Origin: Sipunculus nudus
Taxonomy: Eukaryota; Annelida; Sipuncula; Golfingiida; Sipunculidae
NCBI GenBank assembly: GCA_026874595.1
Contig: CM049318.1
Coordinates: forward strand, 58,254,250 to 58,318,249
Direction of reading: 5' to 3'
Length of the DNA stretch: 64,000 nt
The notes under the pieces were generated by a model, which was given only the letters and a program-made list of their open reading frames with translations, was not told the DNA's origin and did not search any database. The translations under genes were made by a program, and so were the position numbers. Below, in pieces: positions 48,963 through 61,472 of the stretch; the first letter of the stretch is position 1; each line of letters starts with the position of its first letter.

Positions 48963-49175
48963 GGGGTACCCCCCGAGGCCGACACGGTTCTCGACACAGC
49001 GCGACGCAGGCCGACACAGAAATCAGGCGACACACTCCGACACTTGGTTGTGTCGGTTTGCGTCGCCGAATGTGTCGTGAAGTGTGTCGTGCAGCCAAAG
49101 TAGCAAACCAATTGGCCGACACACTTGCGACACACATTTGGGTTCACGACAGGGAGATTGTCGTGTTTTGGCCGG
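48963..49175. repeat. GC-rich CGACAC/GTGTCG cluster with fold-back potential
   Basis: About a dozen CGACAC-type hexamers occur in a markedly GC-rich island. The first group (48978-49044) is on the + strand, the second (49048-49092) is inverted as TGTGTCG, and a third (49110-49135) is direct again. The first two groups could pair into an imperfect hairpin. The long + strand frame at 48959-49429 runs through it but looks like a composition effect (CpG-rich, repetitive Arg/His/Thr). Confidence 0.6.
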
Positions 49176-49454
49176 ATGTTGACCTTTCTAGATTGTCTGT
49201 TGCAAGGGTTAAGCAATGGATTTTGTGCGCTTGTGTCTATTTCCAGCCCCACCCCGACACCCCTCCCCCACCCTTCGTTGTATTTTTCCCACTACAATCA
49301 CGAACACCAGTATTATTACTATTTTTCTTAATATGCAAAGCTTCCACAGTCACGCGTTTAAATGACTTGGTTTTATTTACATATTTTTACTTCTTTTACT
49401 ATGAAATTGTCCTACCAACAGATAAATAGTATTATATTTATATTTACTATCTGT
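49176..49454. other. No recognisable feature
   Basis: Unique AT-rich spacer after the CGACAC cluster, with a pyrimidine-rich CCCCACCCCGACACCCC stretch near 49246. Confidence 0.35.
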
Positions 49455-49685
49455 GTAACATCCAAAATTCCTTTCCCAAATTTGTTGTTGGCAATACTCT
49501 GAGGGCAATTTCATGAACTCTTTCTAGAATAGCTCAATTTTTACACTGAATACACCTATGCAAAACAAGTTTTATTTACACATTTAAACACTAAGAAATC
49601 TGCAATGAACATCTAATATAACCCCTGCTTATATTTTATAAGAAAGTGATTAAGTTTGAACTAACACTTGGTCATATATCCCCTG
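49455..49685. repeat. Duplicated flank of the 37-bp minisatellite, second copy
   Basis: Partner of 2505-2740, in the same orientation and the same position relative to the array. Confidence 0.6.
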
Positions 49686-50410
49686 CCTGGCCTCGCAATT
49701 TATTCCCCGTCTAGTCTTACATCTATTAGAGGTAATTTATTCTTCCTCCGGCCGCTCCTCTATCTTAGTCTATCTTATCTCCTGTCTGACCCCGTATCTG
49801 ATATATCCCATTTATTCCCGGTCTAGCTTCGGATCTATTATAGGTCTTTTATTCTCGTTTTGGTTCCGCATCTATTTTAGGCCATGTATTCCCTCTCTCG
49901 CCTTGCATCTATTACATTCTATTTATTGCCTGTCTGGGCTCGCATTAATCATAGTCTATTTATTCCCTCTATGGCATCGCATCTGTCATAGGCCAATTAT
50001 TCCGTCTAACACCGCATCAATTATGGTCTATTTATTCCTTCTCTGGCCCCGCTTCTGATATAGCCATCTCTTAAGGACAGTTATTCCCTGTCTTGCCAAA
50101 CCTCTATTTATTCAATTTATTCCCTATCCGGCCTCCCATATGTTATAGACCAGTTATTTCCTGTTGGGCCTCACATCTATCAAAGGCTAATTGTTCCCGG
50201 TCTGGCCTCGCATCTGTTATAGGTCCTCTATTCCTCGTCTGGTCTCTAATATATAATAGGCCATTTATGAAATGTCTTCCCTCGTATCTATTATAGGCCT
50301 CGCATGTAATATTGGCAATATATTCATCGTCTCTCCACGTTATTACTGGGCCATTTAAACAATATCTGCCCTCGCATCTATTATAGGTCTCGCATCTATT
50401 ATGTCTCTTA
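49686..50410. repeat. 37-bp minisatellite array 2
   Basis: About 19 degenerate units with the same CTCGCATCTATTATAGGCC and TTATTCCCTGTCTGG blocks as 2741-3830. The array is shorter and its last units add a CTCGCATCTATTATAGG doubling near 50290-50400. Confidence 0.8.
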
Positions 50411-51300
50411 TTTTTTTATCTCATACCTGTCTGAACCCTGGCATAATTAAGGGAAAGCAGCTGCACATGTGCCTCACAGTGATTGTTGGCGCAAACTACA
50501 CTCTTTCTTCGTATTCACCATCTTTGCGACTTTTCACAGGTCTGAAGGGCGATATAATTTGGTATTGGATTGAAATTGTGCATTCCCTTGATCCTGGATA
50601 TCTGATGCTTACGACTGATGGCGCCATCTGAAATCTTTTTCGCGTGGCGTACATCGGTGCTATTGCTGGCGGTAAAAATCATTAATATCTCAGGAGTAGT
50701 TCAATGCATCGTCATCAAATCTAATATCAAATTCATCCATGTTGGATAGCTTTCTTACACATATGGCAAGTGGCGTAACCAAATTTAACGTATTAATAGA
50801 ATACATTCAAGATTGATTTCCTGAACGTTTTGACGAAACCGCCAAATAGTCTGCATTTGAAGGGATACCCTAATTGCGAAAACAAACAGTGATCACATTT
50901 CTCATACAACTGACTGGTGGCTCCATCTACAATCACGTATTTGTACGTTTTTACATCTTTTTCGGGATTTTGCATCTTGACAGATTTTGGATTGCTTTAT
51001 CTTGTATACAAGACTGCGGGTTCCACCTACAAACTTTGGCGTTCCATCATGCATTATGGTCAGGGTGTAAATTTCTTATCTCAGGAGATGTTGAATATTG
51101 TGCATGCACATCCATCTTAGATAGCTTTCTCACATACAGGATAGGTGGCACCACCTACATATTGTAATATAATAAAATACATTGTATGGTATGTGTATCG
51201 GCCTGAAATTTTGCATGTCATTTGATCCAACACAGCATTATATTTAAACCTATGACCGGTGCCACCTACTTTTTTTAGTTTCGTTCATCCATGGGTTTGA
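50411..51300. repeat. Diverged units related to the 46-kb 280-bp repeat
   Basis: TGGCGYCAT, ATCTCAGGAGTAGTTCAATG, GATAGCTTTCTTACACATA and GGTGGCACCACCTAC occur in the same order as ATCTGAGGAGTGGTTCAATG and GGTGGCGCCACCTAC at 46 kb, and repeat about three times here with strong divergence. The first ~190 bp is unassigned. Confidence 0.5.
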
Positions 51301-52578
51301 CTAAACCTCGGCTTCTCTGACAATACAAAGTTGGAGTGCTGTCATGTCAGGACAGTTTTTATGCATCACTTTATCCATACCTCTGTGATTCGGCGGATAT
51401 TGTAGCCGCTAGTTGACTGGCTATACTAATTCCTTATTGGCTTAAAAATGAGTTCTAATACCTAACACCTGTAATATCTTGGCGTTCATGTTGATAAAAA
51501 TCTATTAAATAAGTATTATATCCAGGTTAGTTAAAGGGTAACAAGAAAAGCGACTTAATCTTTAATTTAGAATATGCCGATTATTCTTTAGCAGGCAAGG
51601 ACAACTCGAATTTCTCCTGTGACATTATGGTTGGTCTGTTGAAGGTAAAATGGATGAATCGAAGGTGTGAACGTTTCAACAGGTTAAGACGCCATTGTCT
51701 ATTTTTCCAGATGTTATCAGTGCAGTAAATAAGAAACGCCGAATTAAGTCAAATGATCTTGGGGGAACGCCCTATCCCTCTGACTGAATGACCAATCAGC
51801 AGGTCATAAAAGCTGTACTTTTGATTCTAACACTTACAACTCATAGTGAGTTTTTTGTTTAAGCTGAAGTATATGGAACGCTGTACTGGCCCATTAAGTA
51901 TCCTTCAAATATAATGTTCTTATCCGAGAAAGTCGTTTTATGTATGTTTAAATGACAGCTCCTCAGACTAAATGCGATGTTGTCTTATTTTAGTGCCAAA
52001 TAAAGAAAGATTATGAACTCGTCACATTCATAACGGTTTGTTCCAAAAGAAGTTAGAATGATTCAGTACCTGAGCGTTGTTTGTCAAAGATGGTTGCTTT
52101 GGTTAAAGAATTCAGTCTTGGCCAGGACTAGGTGACGGGGAATCGTTGTCAAATAGCCCAGTGCAGATCAGTTTCAAGAAAGACCATAAACTGGTTAATT
52201 ATTGCTGCTACAGACTATTGCAGTATCTGAAAATCAGGTTTCAGGAAAAAGTTGTATCTTCATATATAAAGGTACGGAACGTCTGGCCCCAATCGGTTTG
52301 GAAATGTTTCGGCTTATGGACTCCATAAATCCAATATTAATAAATCCACGCATCATATCTTTGGATATGTTTAAAATAAGACTGCCCATGCGTTGCCCAG
52401 TTTTATCAATCGTTCCCGAGAAAAAAAAGAGCCTAACTCTCAATGTGCTCAAAATGGGTCATACCCCATATATTACTTTGGCCAGCTTTTGTTTCATAGG
52501 GTGTTTTACCAGATTATCTGGAAAGTAAGACGTTTCTGAATGCAATTACTTTATACGATATAAATAAAACACCAGCGT
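51301..52578. other. No recognisable feature
   Basis: Overlapping open frames on both strands at 52146-52528 show no recognised motif and no consistent splice context. The rest is AT-rich spacer. Confidence 0.35.
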
Positions 52579-53145
52579 TATAGCCCAAATGTCAGCTATC
52601 CAAAATATTGAACGTCATACCATGGGATCCATTTCCCATTTTAAAGCAGACCAGATCTTTTGAAGGTGACCTACATAAATATCTCAGGGCAGAAAATGAC
52701 CTGTATAAACAATCGTCGTCTAAGCTAAACCTAAATGCACCCTTTACTTTCACATTATGGTCTCCGCCAGGAGTGTATGCATAAATTCCCGCTCATGCGT
52801 GTGGGTTTGTTTGTTTTGATGTGGTACTGATCACAAAATGGAATACCATTGATGGCGAAATAAGCCTCATTTTATGAGCTTGAAGCTTCTTATTTTGTTT
52901 GTTCGAGATCGAGGGGGTGGAGTAACTATGCTTATGAGAATAAACCAGTTCTTTGCCTCATCTGCAAATTTGCATGCAACCTGACTTGAATGGTCACTTT
53001 TACATGACCCTGTAATGCAAGCAGTTTTGACCGTACATTTACAACAAAGAAAAATACGCCGGATGTGGGACAATTTATGGTAACTTGTTCTTTACACTAG
53101 CATTAGAATAGCCCTGCCTATAAGATAAAGCCCCAAAGTATACAC
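52579..53145. repeat. 567-bp tandem duplication, unit 1
   Basis: The sequence from TATAGCCCAAATGTCAGC to CCCCAAAGTATACAC is repeated immediately, head to tail, at 53146-53712. I find a single substitution between units, A against C in TTTGCATGCAACC / TTTGCCTGCAACC. A 68-residue - strand frame is present in both units, but it has no motif and is not taken as a gene. Confidence 0.92.
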
Positions 53146-53712
53146 TATAGCCCAAATGTCAGCTATCCAAAATATTGAACGTCATACCATGGGATCCATT
53201 TCCCATTTTAAAGCAGACCAGATCTTTTGAAGGTGACCTACATAAATATCTCAGGGCAGAAAATGACCTGTATAAACAATCGTCGTCTAAGCTAAACCTA
53301 AATGCACCCTTTACTTTCACATTATGGTCTCCGCCAGGAGTGTATGCATAAATTCCCGCTCATGCGTGTGGGTTTGTTTGTTTTGATGTGGTACTGATCA
53401 CAAAATGGAATACCATTGATGGCGAAATAAGCCTCATTTTATGAGCTTGAAGCTTCTTATTTTGTTTGTTCGAGATCGAGGGGGTGGAGTAACTATGCTT
53501 ATGAGAATAAACCAGTTCTTTGCCTCATCTGCAAATTTGCCTGCAACCTGACTTGAATGGTCACTTTTACATGACCCTGTAATGCAAGCAGTTTTGACCG
53601 TACATTTACAACAAAGAAAAATACGCCGGATGTGGGACAATTTATGGTAACTTGTTCTTTACACTAGCATTAGAATAGCCCTGCCTATAAGATAAAGCCC
53701 CAAAGTATACAC
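53146..53712. repeat. 567-bp tandem duplication, unit 2
   Basis: Second unit. It ends exactly where repeat family A copy 4 begins (ATAGCTTGGCCTTATCTG). The words TATAG at the unit start and ATAG after the end give a short microhomology at the junction. Confidence 0.92.
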
Positions 53713-55010
53713 ATAGCTTGGCCTTATCTGATTATTCCAGTTTAAGTGACACGCCGTCAATACTAAACGTTTGTGGTTGTATATCACCAGGCACTTTGAA
53801 GGTACACCCAATGGTCGTTCGCTCAGATTGAAATATCATTGTTCTCCAATTAAGTCAGTTCTATAGCCGTACCCATGAACAGGATGTGATTAATCAGGGC
53901 ACCAGATCTGCTTGACCACCATGCCTTACAAAATGGACATACCTAAACGACATGACAACTTAATCATGTTCCCTTATGTGAATATGTTGTTATTATTTTT
54001 TTGGAAAGACCGGCTGCAGTTGCACGTGAAGCAATATCAGATAACTCCCATTCAAGGGTTCCATTTATTAAACATATCTCTCCAGAACTTAATTCTACAT
54101 AAATAAACTTTGTTAAAAAATGCCTGATATAATGGAATCAATTATATGTATACAAATGAACTTTTATGATCTTTTATTTTAGCTTTTAGCGCAGTGAGTC
54201 GTCAATAATAACAGTTTGCGATGGTAGGATAAATCATCCGGATATACGCCCAATGGTCGTTAGTCTGCGAATAATTCTAACTATGCTGTAAACATGAATC
54301 AGCTTGGCTATATTGATGAAATGCTGGTATACATTTTAGATTGTTTTTAACCTCTACATCTTACGAATGAGAAATCCTAAAACGTGAAATGACAACACGA
54401 AAACACCTTAAGAATGTTTACTATTTCTTTCAGTTATTTGTAAACGTTTACTTATTCTTTTTCTTTCAAGGCCTATAGAAACTTCATGTAAAATGCTATC
54501 AATGGACTCACATTTAGGGATTCCTCTGATTAAACATATGATATAAAACACATAAATTCCTGTCAGGAAGCTATGTCAAAAGAACAAGAGAAAATGGAAT
54601 CAGTTATATGTATATGATATAATTATAGATATAATTGCAATAATATATGATATTTTCATATATAAATAATTAAATATCTATCAGGTTTGACTGCCCGAAG
54701 CAAAAGAAACACAAATGAATGTGACAAAAGCTACGGTTTGAGATTACTCTGATTAGCAAAGTATCCAACTGTCTGATGCTAACAGATATAAAAATTTTTT
54801 AAATATACATAATTTACCTAATAAACATAGGTTTCTGATAGTCTGATAGTCCCCTAAAGTAATTTGGAAACAAGAGGCTGATTCATTATGGCGAAATATT
54901 GAGAAGTGGAAAGCATAATTTCATTTATTACAAACCAGGATCACCGCCCATGCTGAATTCCTTCGTTTTGGCTCATAAACTCACCTAATAAAGAGGTGTA
55001 TCCAAACTAC
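53713..55010. repeat. Dispersed repeat family A, copy 4
   Basis: Landmarks are GGCCTTATCTGATTATTCC at the start, GGTACACCCAATGGTCGTTCG near 53800, ATACGCCCAATGGTCGTTAG near 54243 and CAGGTTTGACTGCCCGAAGC near 54683. This is the longest match to copy 2 (3990-5220). Confidence 0.6.
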
Positions 55011-57849
55011 TACGATGTTAGGATCCCCTTGAGGAATACGTGGTTCAGAATGCATTATAATGGCGATGGGGCTTACTCTGATATTTTTATTTGTATTGAT
55101 TTCAACATATTACCGTCCGAAAGGTATTGTCATGAAGACGAATTTTTTTAACAATTCACTGATAATTTCTCAAACTTCTCACGTTTAGTGCATCACCTTT
55201 GCGTAAATCGTTATACAAAGAATTAGTTTGCATATTTTAGAGGCATTTGTATTATAATTATATCATGAAATATAAGGAAATTGTTGTATTTTGGCATCAG
55301 ATAATTCGAAATATTTTACGTTAATTAATTCTAAAATAGGCCCCCTTTTTCCCACGTATATGGTCACTTTGAACGGCCATGGCCACAAGGGTCATGGTCA
55401 AAATCTAACAACATGATTGCACCGATTCGTGTATTAAGTTTGAAGTAGAAATAAAAAGTTACAGGGTTACGAAAAATCCTAAAAATTCGCAATGTGACAT
55501 TGGAGACTAATGTTAACTTGACCAGTTTTAATAAAATGTCCGTTTTTTTTTCAAAAGTTAAGAGCTTCACAAAAATCTTATATATAAGTAGATTTGTGAC
55601 CATCAAGACCAATTCCATGCTCACCAGTTTTTAAACATGTCTGAGACCTTCGTGGAGAAAAAAATTGTGTATCAAATTTGATGAAACTATATGGCGTACC
55701 AAAAGAAATGAACAATTGCCGTTCTTACAGCAATGATACCATTGACATGAGGCACTACTGCCTTTATTGAATTTCACGGGAATCGTCAGGTCCTCAGTGA
55801 ACCTTGTGACGCCCTAATATGCAAATATCAAGGATTCATCATATGGACTTTGCAGGGCTTTAGGATAAGAGCTTGGACTGAGTTACGTATTTTGGTACAT
55901 GGAATCACGTTATATTTTAGACATTTTAGTTGCAAACATAAATACTGGCTACCTCATTTGCTTCTTGTTTACGCGCTATGACCCCAACTTCGCTAACTCT
56001 AACTCGTGGAGGCGAGCCTACCGTTCTCTATTCTGTAACTAACTCGAATTCACGAGTTATAGCACGTTCCTCCCATTCCTGCGCGGCCTGCTGTCTTGCC
56101 TGAGCAACCTAGCTCTGAGCACACTTCTGAAGATCCTCCCCTATATAACCCTTCGCACGAACTGTGAAAGTCTATGGCATATTTCAACAGGTCATAGTTT
56201 TAGGAGACCGCGTCACGCGGACGCACGAACCCACGTTATAACTACAGGGCCAACGACCCGACTAAACTCTATGCTACAATTACACCTACCGTGACACCAC
56301 ATGGAATAACTGACGTTAACGAACTCTGACCTAAAATGGCAAACTGACCCTCAAAAACAAGGATACCCATATGTACACGGCACTTTGTCCCCTTTTGTCT
56401 AGCGACACAATGATCCTGTCCGGCGAACCGACTCTCTTTTAAATCAATTACAAAGATATAGCTGAACCAAAGAATAAAATGACCCATAATTAAACAAAAT
56501 GGAGCAAACATGCCTGCATGAAATAATCCACTTCGTGACACTCGGGAAATCACAACTTACGATCTATATGATATACAGACATGAAATGTTTCTATAAATT
56601 TAATTGACGTTACATTTACCACCTCATAACAGACTTGGGTGAGATCATAATTGTCATAGAACACTGGCGTTGAACAATCAACTTTCCATTAGCCTTGGTC
56701 GAGAATAGGATTATGAGCGCGATACAATATTAAAATGTTAAAAGGAGATATCTTACAATAATCTCGGAAATTTCTTTTTAATAAGATATAGTTTAGCTAT
56801 GACAGGCTAATACGCATTAATTCTCACTTTTAATACGTGCATATCCCCGAATAATACAGAAACAAGACCTTAAACCTAGTAGCTACAAATACATTCTCAC
56901 TGCTAATGTTATGGTGGCTGTGAGCAGTATGATAAGTGTCATACAATAAAGAAACAATAACTGAGATGCAAAGTACTTCCTGTTTAAATATTTTGCACTG
57001 GGGTTCTAAATAAGATATATCACAAAATGTTAGAGTTATAGTGTCCGTAATACTAGTACAAAAGCTCCCCTTCCAGAAAATAGGATCGATCATGTACAAA
57101 CAGCAATTAACTCTATATAATGGGAGGCGACTAAAAAATTCGACCCATAACTGGTCAAATGATGAGGGCTATCCTCGGTAAATACCCACATTAACTTGGT
57201 CCTCCAATTGCCCTCTTGTTAAGTTAACGACCGGGTCACGATATTGACACTGCCTTTGCATATAAGATTCAACCGGATGTCTCTTTGGCTTCTCGGATTT
57301 TGGAATCATTGTCATTCTCATAATCTAGAAAGATCAAGTTTATAGCAAATTATACTTTGATTTTGTGGAATTCAATCATGTTCTTATCAAAAACAACCTC
57401 AGAACCAGCACGCTTACAGAAAAAATGGTGCTTTCAACCGTTCCCGCGAAAACTTTGTACTACTTCCTACGCTTATGTTGATACATAATTATTAGATTAC
57501 ACCTACCGTTTAACGTACAAATTAAATCCGTGTTGAACACATTGTGCTCTCGGTTCTCCAGGTCCTAGGGTTTCGGCAATACTAATAATGGCTCTTTATG
57601 ACAGTATATCTTTTGCGATCCCGGATGCCGATAGTTCACGTCCACATTTGTTAACATTCAAAATGAATACAAATTATGACTGGATCTATGCCATTATAGA
57701 TATTGTAACGCGTTTTATTGATTTATCAGTGACGACATAATATAACAGTACACCACCAAAGTGCCTGTTATACAGTGCTACCATACCAAAACTGACTTGA
57801 CCAATTGATGTTTTGAATTTGAAAGGAAGCTTTCAATTTGACCTTAAAA
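55011..57849. other. Mostly unrecognised sequence
   Basis: 55630-55700 shares TGTCTGAGACCTTCGTGG and TGTGTATCAAATTTGATGAAAC with the 1.72-kb duplicon (6416-6470). 55970-56560 is GC-richer, with the inverted repeat AACTCG...CGAGTT near 56040. The - strand frame 56269-56553 (94 residues) contains a hydrophobic LIMGHFILWFSYIFVIDL segment but no recognised family and no splice evidence. 57121-57849 has no recognised feature. Confidence 0.35.
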
Positions 57850-60800
57850 ACATCAGATACATACATACATCTATGCTACATCCTCATCAATGCTTCATCG
57901 TCATGAGTAACAACAATTCACCTTCATGTGACTGGTAAATAACTAATTTTCTATTTAAGTGAGTCAGGTTTAATTTCTCAATCTTTGGTCTTTGAGCGTT
58001 TCATTGTTTTAGATCAACTTTCATAATGTATGTCTAACACAATATCGGTAATGCCTGTACCTGTGTGAAGCAAGTTTACTTGTTTTTCAAAAACAAACAA
58101 ACAAACAAACAAACAAAAAAAGCAGATAAGAACATAAAGCAGGCATTTATTGTTATGTGTCCAGTTTACATGTAACCTGTGTCGTTTAACGTATTTAGAT
58201 TAGATTTTCAATTATTTTATTTATGAAAATATGATACTGGAATATCTAGAAAACAACGTTAAACGGGGCAGTAAAAGCTATTATAGTAACACCGAGAAAA
58301 GTGTTATGCAACCAATAACATTACACGAACTACTAACGCTTTTTAATAACGAGGAATATTTTGTTTTAATTCGCACAACATTCATTGACCATTAAATAAA
58401 AAAGTAAAAAAAAAAACGAGAAAGCTACCCAAAATTATTAGCAGCAAAAAAGTTAGACATTGCACAAATCATATCGGCTAGCCCTCGGGTCTTCCAATGT
58501 AACCTTTATTCTGTAAACTAAAGGCCAAAAGCATGAATGTTGAATAAAATCTCGTTAGAAAGGGCACAAAACTTTATGAGTTATGGAGCCTGTTACTATA
58601 AGTCAAAATGAAAAATTTGACGCAAAAGCTGTAATAATTGATTAACTATTGATCAGCATGATTCTTTCCAAACCGGGCGCAAACCGTAACCGTTATTCAT
58701 AGAAATTTCTAACTATACATCCATGAAGGTCCAAAGTAAATCTCCTTGGATACGTTAGAAATAGGCCATGGCGACATATATTCTGTATCTACGGGCCACA
58801 AACATGACTTTTAGCACCCTGAGAGTCAGACTGAGTACAAATTGTATCCACTTGGCCTAGTATCTTCTAGCATGACAACCAAGGACGTCATGGGAAACAT
58901 GTAATTAGGTCATAGTGACCGATTTTCTGCAAACTGTGGTCAAAAGCATGACTTTGAGCACCCTGGGTGTCAGATGGACACAAATTGCATCCATTATGAT
59001 TAGAATCTAACAGTGATGAAGTCGATTCAACAATACGCGAATCAGAGTAAAAGCCTGAGTCCTAGCCACTCGAGTCCACGTCCGTATTCTTTCGGTTAAA
59101 GTACAGGTCCGCCTTCTTAGAGTCCAATGTTTTGGAAACTCGAGTCCAAGTCCAATTCCGATCCCATGATTTCTTATTTTAAAGCACTTTGAAGTTAGAA
59201 ACATGGATCATCATGTTCGTTTTATGTCAATTTCCACATTTTTTAAATTTAATATTGAATAACATTTTACCTCAAATGCAGAGATTTTTATTCTACGTTT
59301 ATGCATCATTAATAGGAAAACAAATTCTGCTAAATAGAAATAAATAAAAGACTACTCATTTTGACTATTAAACAAGTCTTGCCTCACAAATACATATTAT
59401 GCCATCTTCCTGAATAAATCACCCTAACCAGCATACTCAAAGTGTTCCGAATTTATACCCACATACATACATACACACATACATAAATATATATAAATGT
59501 ATATATATACATAAATTAATAAAGAAATAAATTTATATATACATGAACATATACCTTCGCGTGTTTCATGACTATGGTTTATATCCTTTTGTCTTGAATA
59601 TAAGGATGCCATTTTCTCAAAAAGTTATATACTTTATTTTGTGTGCGCATGAATATATTCAATTTTTACACATCTCCGAATAAAAAAATTGTAGTTTCTA
59701 TAAAGTTGGATGTTCTTTGTTATTTCTGCAGTGATTGATAAATTGTTTAGCAAGCAAACAAGATTACTGATAAATACCTGTGAAATATTATCTCCTGTTT
59801 CCTACACCATAATCCTAAATCTGACCAGAGATCAGTCAATCTACCACAATTCAAGGTTAAATGTATTAAAGTCTCCAGTTCCTCATCGAAGTACATCGAT
59901 CAGAATCTTTAATTTTCCATTTATGTAATCAATAATTATTAACCAGACAATTGTTCAGAAATTGATACTTAAATACCTGGGATCTGGCATCCATGCTAAT
60001 TGTAACAAAAAGAGAATTTATTCTTTCTAAAGTATTGTCAACGTATGGACAATATATAAGCACTATTGGAACATATCGCCCTCGTTCTAACAACATGTTT
60101 TTTAAAAGTAGAATACATTATCTATTAAGAGAACTCAAACCTTTATATCAATATAAAGGTTTGAAGAATTTACTGAGGCAACCTGCCTGCATACATGTTC
60201 TTTCTTAATCACTGACATCAGAGTATACCATACCGGAAAATGTGTCGTTGGTATATCTCTATTTGTCCATTGTTAAAAGGTACAATAAAATGGTTTTGAA
60301 ACAAATCTGACCCTGTAGTAATCCCTGCATCTATACAACTTTACCAATTGACATGTTCTGTAGATAATATTCACATTTTATTTTTCCATATTATATGTTG
60401 TCTCAGGGACTACTTCAAAATACTTTGTGCGTAAGATTATTTCTTGACAAAATATGGACATTTTTAAATAATTTATTTTATTTGGATACATATTATTGTT
60501 CCATTAATCTTTTATGTTTGAACATACTCTTTCCATATGATAATTGAAGAGTGCTTTCCAGATTTTATTGACAAATTTAATGTTTCTTTTAATCCATGAA
60601 CTTTTTCTTTTCGTCTATCCTAAATGAAGGAAAATAGTGAGTTTGGAATTGAGTCTTTACATGTTTTTGTCATATTTTTCAACAGTTTGCACGGATGTCT
60701 TTATTGTGGGTTTTCCATTTCACCACCATAGTGGATAATCATAACAGTAAGAATTGCAGAAAGTATATTATTATTGCGAGTACATAACTCAGTAAGGCCG

Positions 60801-60939
60801 ATCCCGAAGGGATCGATTTCAGTAATGCCCAGCTTCTTAGAAATTAAGTCTCGAGTGCAGATAATTTATTATACTAATTCCTTGTTATAATGTATTAGTT
60901 TTTCAATTGCATTTGAATTGTGAAGTTTCCACTATTTAG
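57850..60939 (+). repeat. Old segmental duplication, right copy: intron 5' of the intact TSR exon
   Basis: Partner of 41100-43025. It contains a (CAAA)n tract at about 58093-58117, degenerate units of the ~165-bp satellite (58700-58990), a GAGTCC/AAGTCC short-period tract near 59035-59165, and (CATA)n/(TA)n microsatellite DNA at 59460-59550. The part at 59600-60640 has no counterpart in the left copy, so it is either an insertion here or a deletion there. Confidence 0.6.
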
Positions 60940-61095
60940 TGACAGGCTGGTGGTCACCATGGTCTGCGGGGAGTCAATGTACAAGAACTTGTGGATTCAG
61001 CGAGAGATTGAGAACTAGAACGTGCAGCATTGTAGCAGGTTGCGGAGCTGGATCGAATAGGCTTTTTGAGGCATGCTTCACGAGAACATGTCAGG
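60940..61095 (+). CDS. Thrombospondin type 1 repeat (TSR) exon 1
   Basis: A 156-bp exon in phase 1-1. The acceptor is TTTCCACTATTTAG (an AG at 60945 is an in-frame alternative) and the donor is G|GTAAGT. It encodes a complete TSR: WWSPWS for the tryptophan ladder, CTRTCG matching the CSxTCG site, RLRTRTC, then further Cys in AGC, EAC and RTC, six in all. TSRs of this kind fold as three-stranded extracellular modules and often carry C-mannose on the Trp and O-fucose at CSxTCG, where the Thr is present here. It is spaced 377 bp from the next TSR exon. A decayed paralogue lies at 43025-43080. Confidence 0.88.
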
Positions 61096-61472
61096 GTAAG
61101 TCTGTTTCTACATTTGTTTCTCTGACATATCACTACCTCTTATTAATGTAAAATTCGTGTCTGTTTCTACATTTGTTTTTCTGACATATCACTTCCTCTT
61201 ATAAATTTGAAATTCGTGTATAATTTATGATTTATGAATGGAGCTCATGAACATAAAGATTGATAATTGTGCACTCATAATTGTTAAACATGAGTATGAA
61301 TTTGTAATATATATGTATATAAGGAATTGTTTATTTAAAAAAAAATAATATTGCTGCAAGCACACTACTGAGCAAAATCCATATCTGTTAGTTATTATAT
61401 TTGATTTGTTAACTTGGTTTTATGTACTTTTAACTTACATGTAATTGACTTTTTATGTTTGTATGACAACAG
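61096..61472 (+). other. Intron between TSR exons with a 62-bp tandem duplication
   Basis: A phase-1 intron GTAAGT...ACAACAG. Near 61101-61222 the segment CTGTTTCTACATTTGTTTCT ... AAATTCGTGT is repeated twice in tandem with few differences. Confidence 0.75.

Noticed and set aside
48959-49429. 156-codon + strand open frame just after the SRCR exon
   Set aside because: It runs through the CGACAC cluster and is rich in Arg, His and Thr because of composition. Overlapping frames are open on both strands and no domain is visible.
56269-56553. 94-codon - strand frame with a possible membrane segment
   Set aside because: No recognised family, no flanking splice or promoter evidence. Kept only as a note in the unrecognised stretch.
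56277-57512. Word ATTACACCTACCGT at both 56277 and 57494, considered as LTR ends
   Set aside because: Sequences on either side of the two occurrences do not align, so they are not two copies of an LTR.
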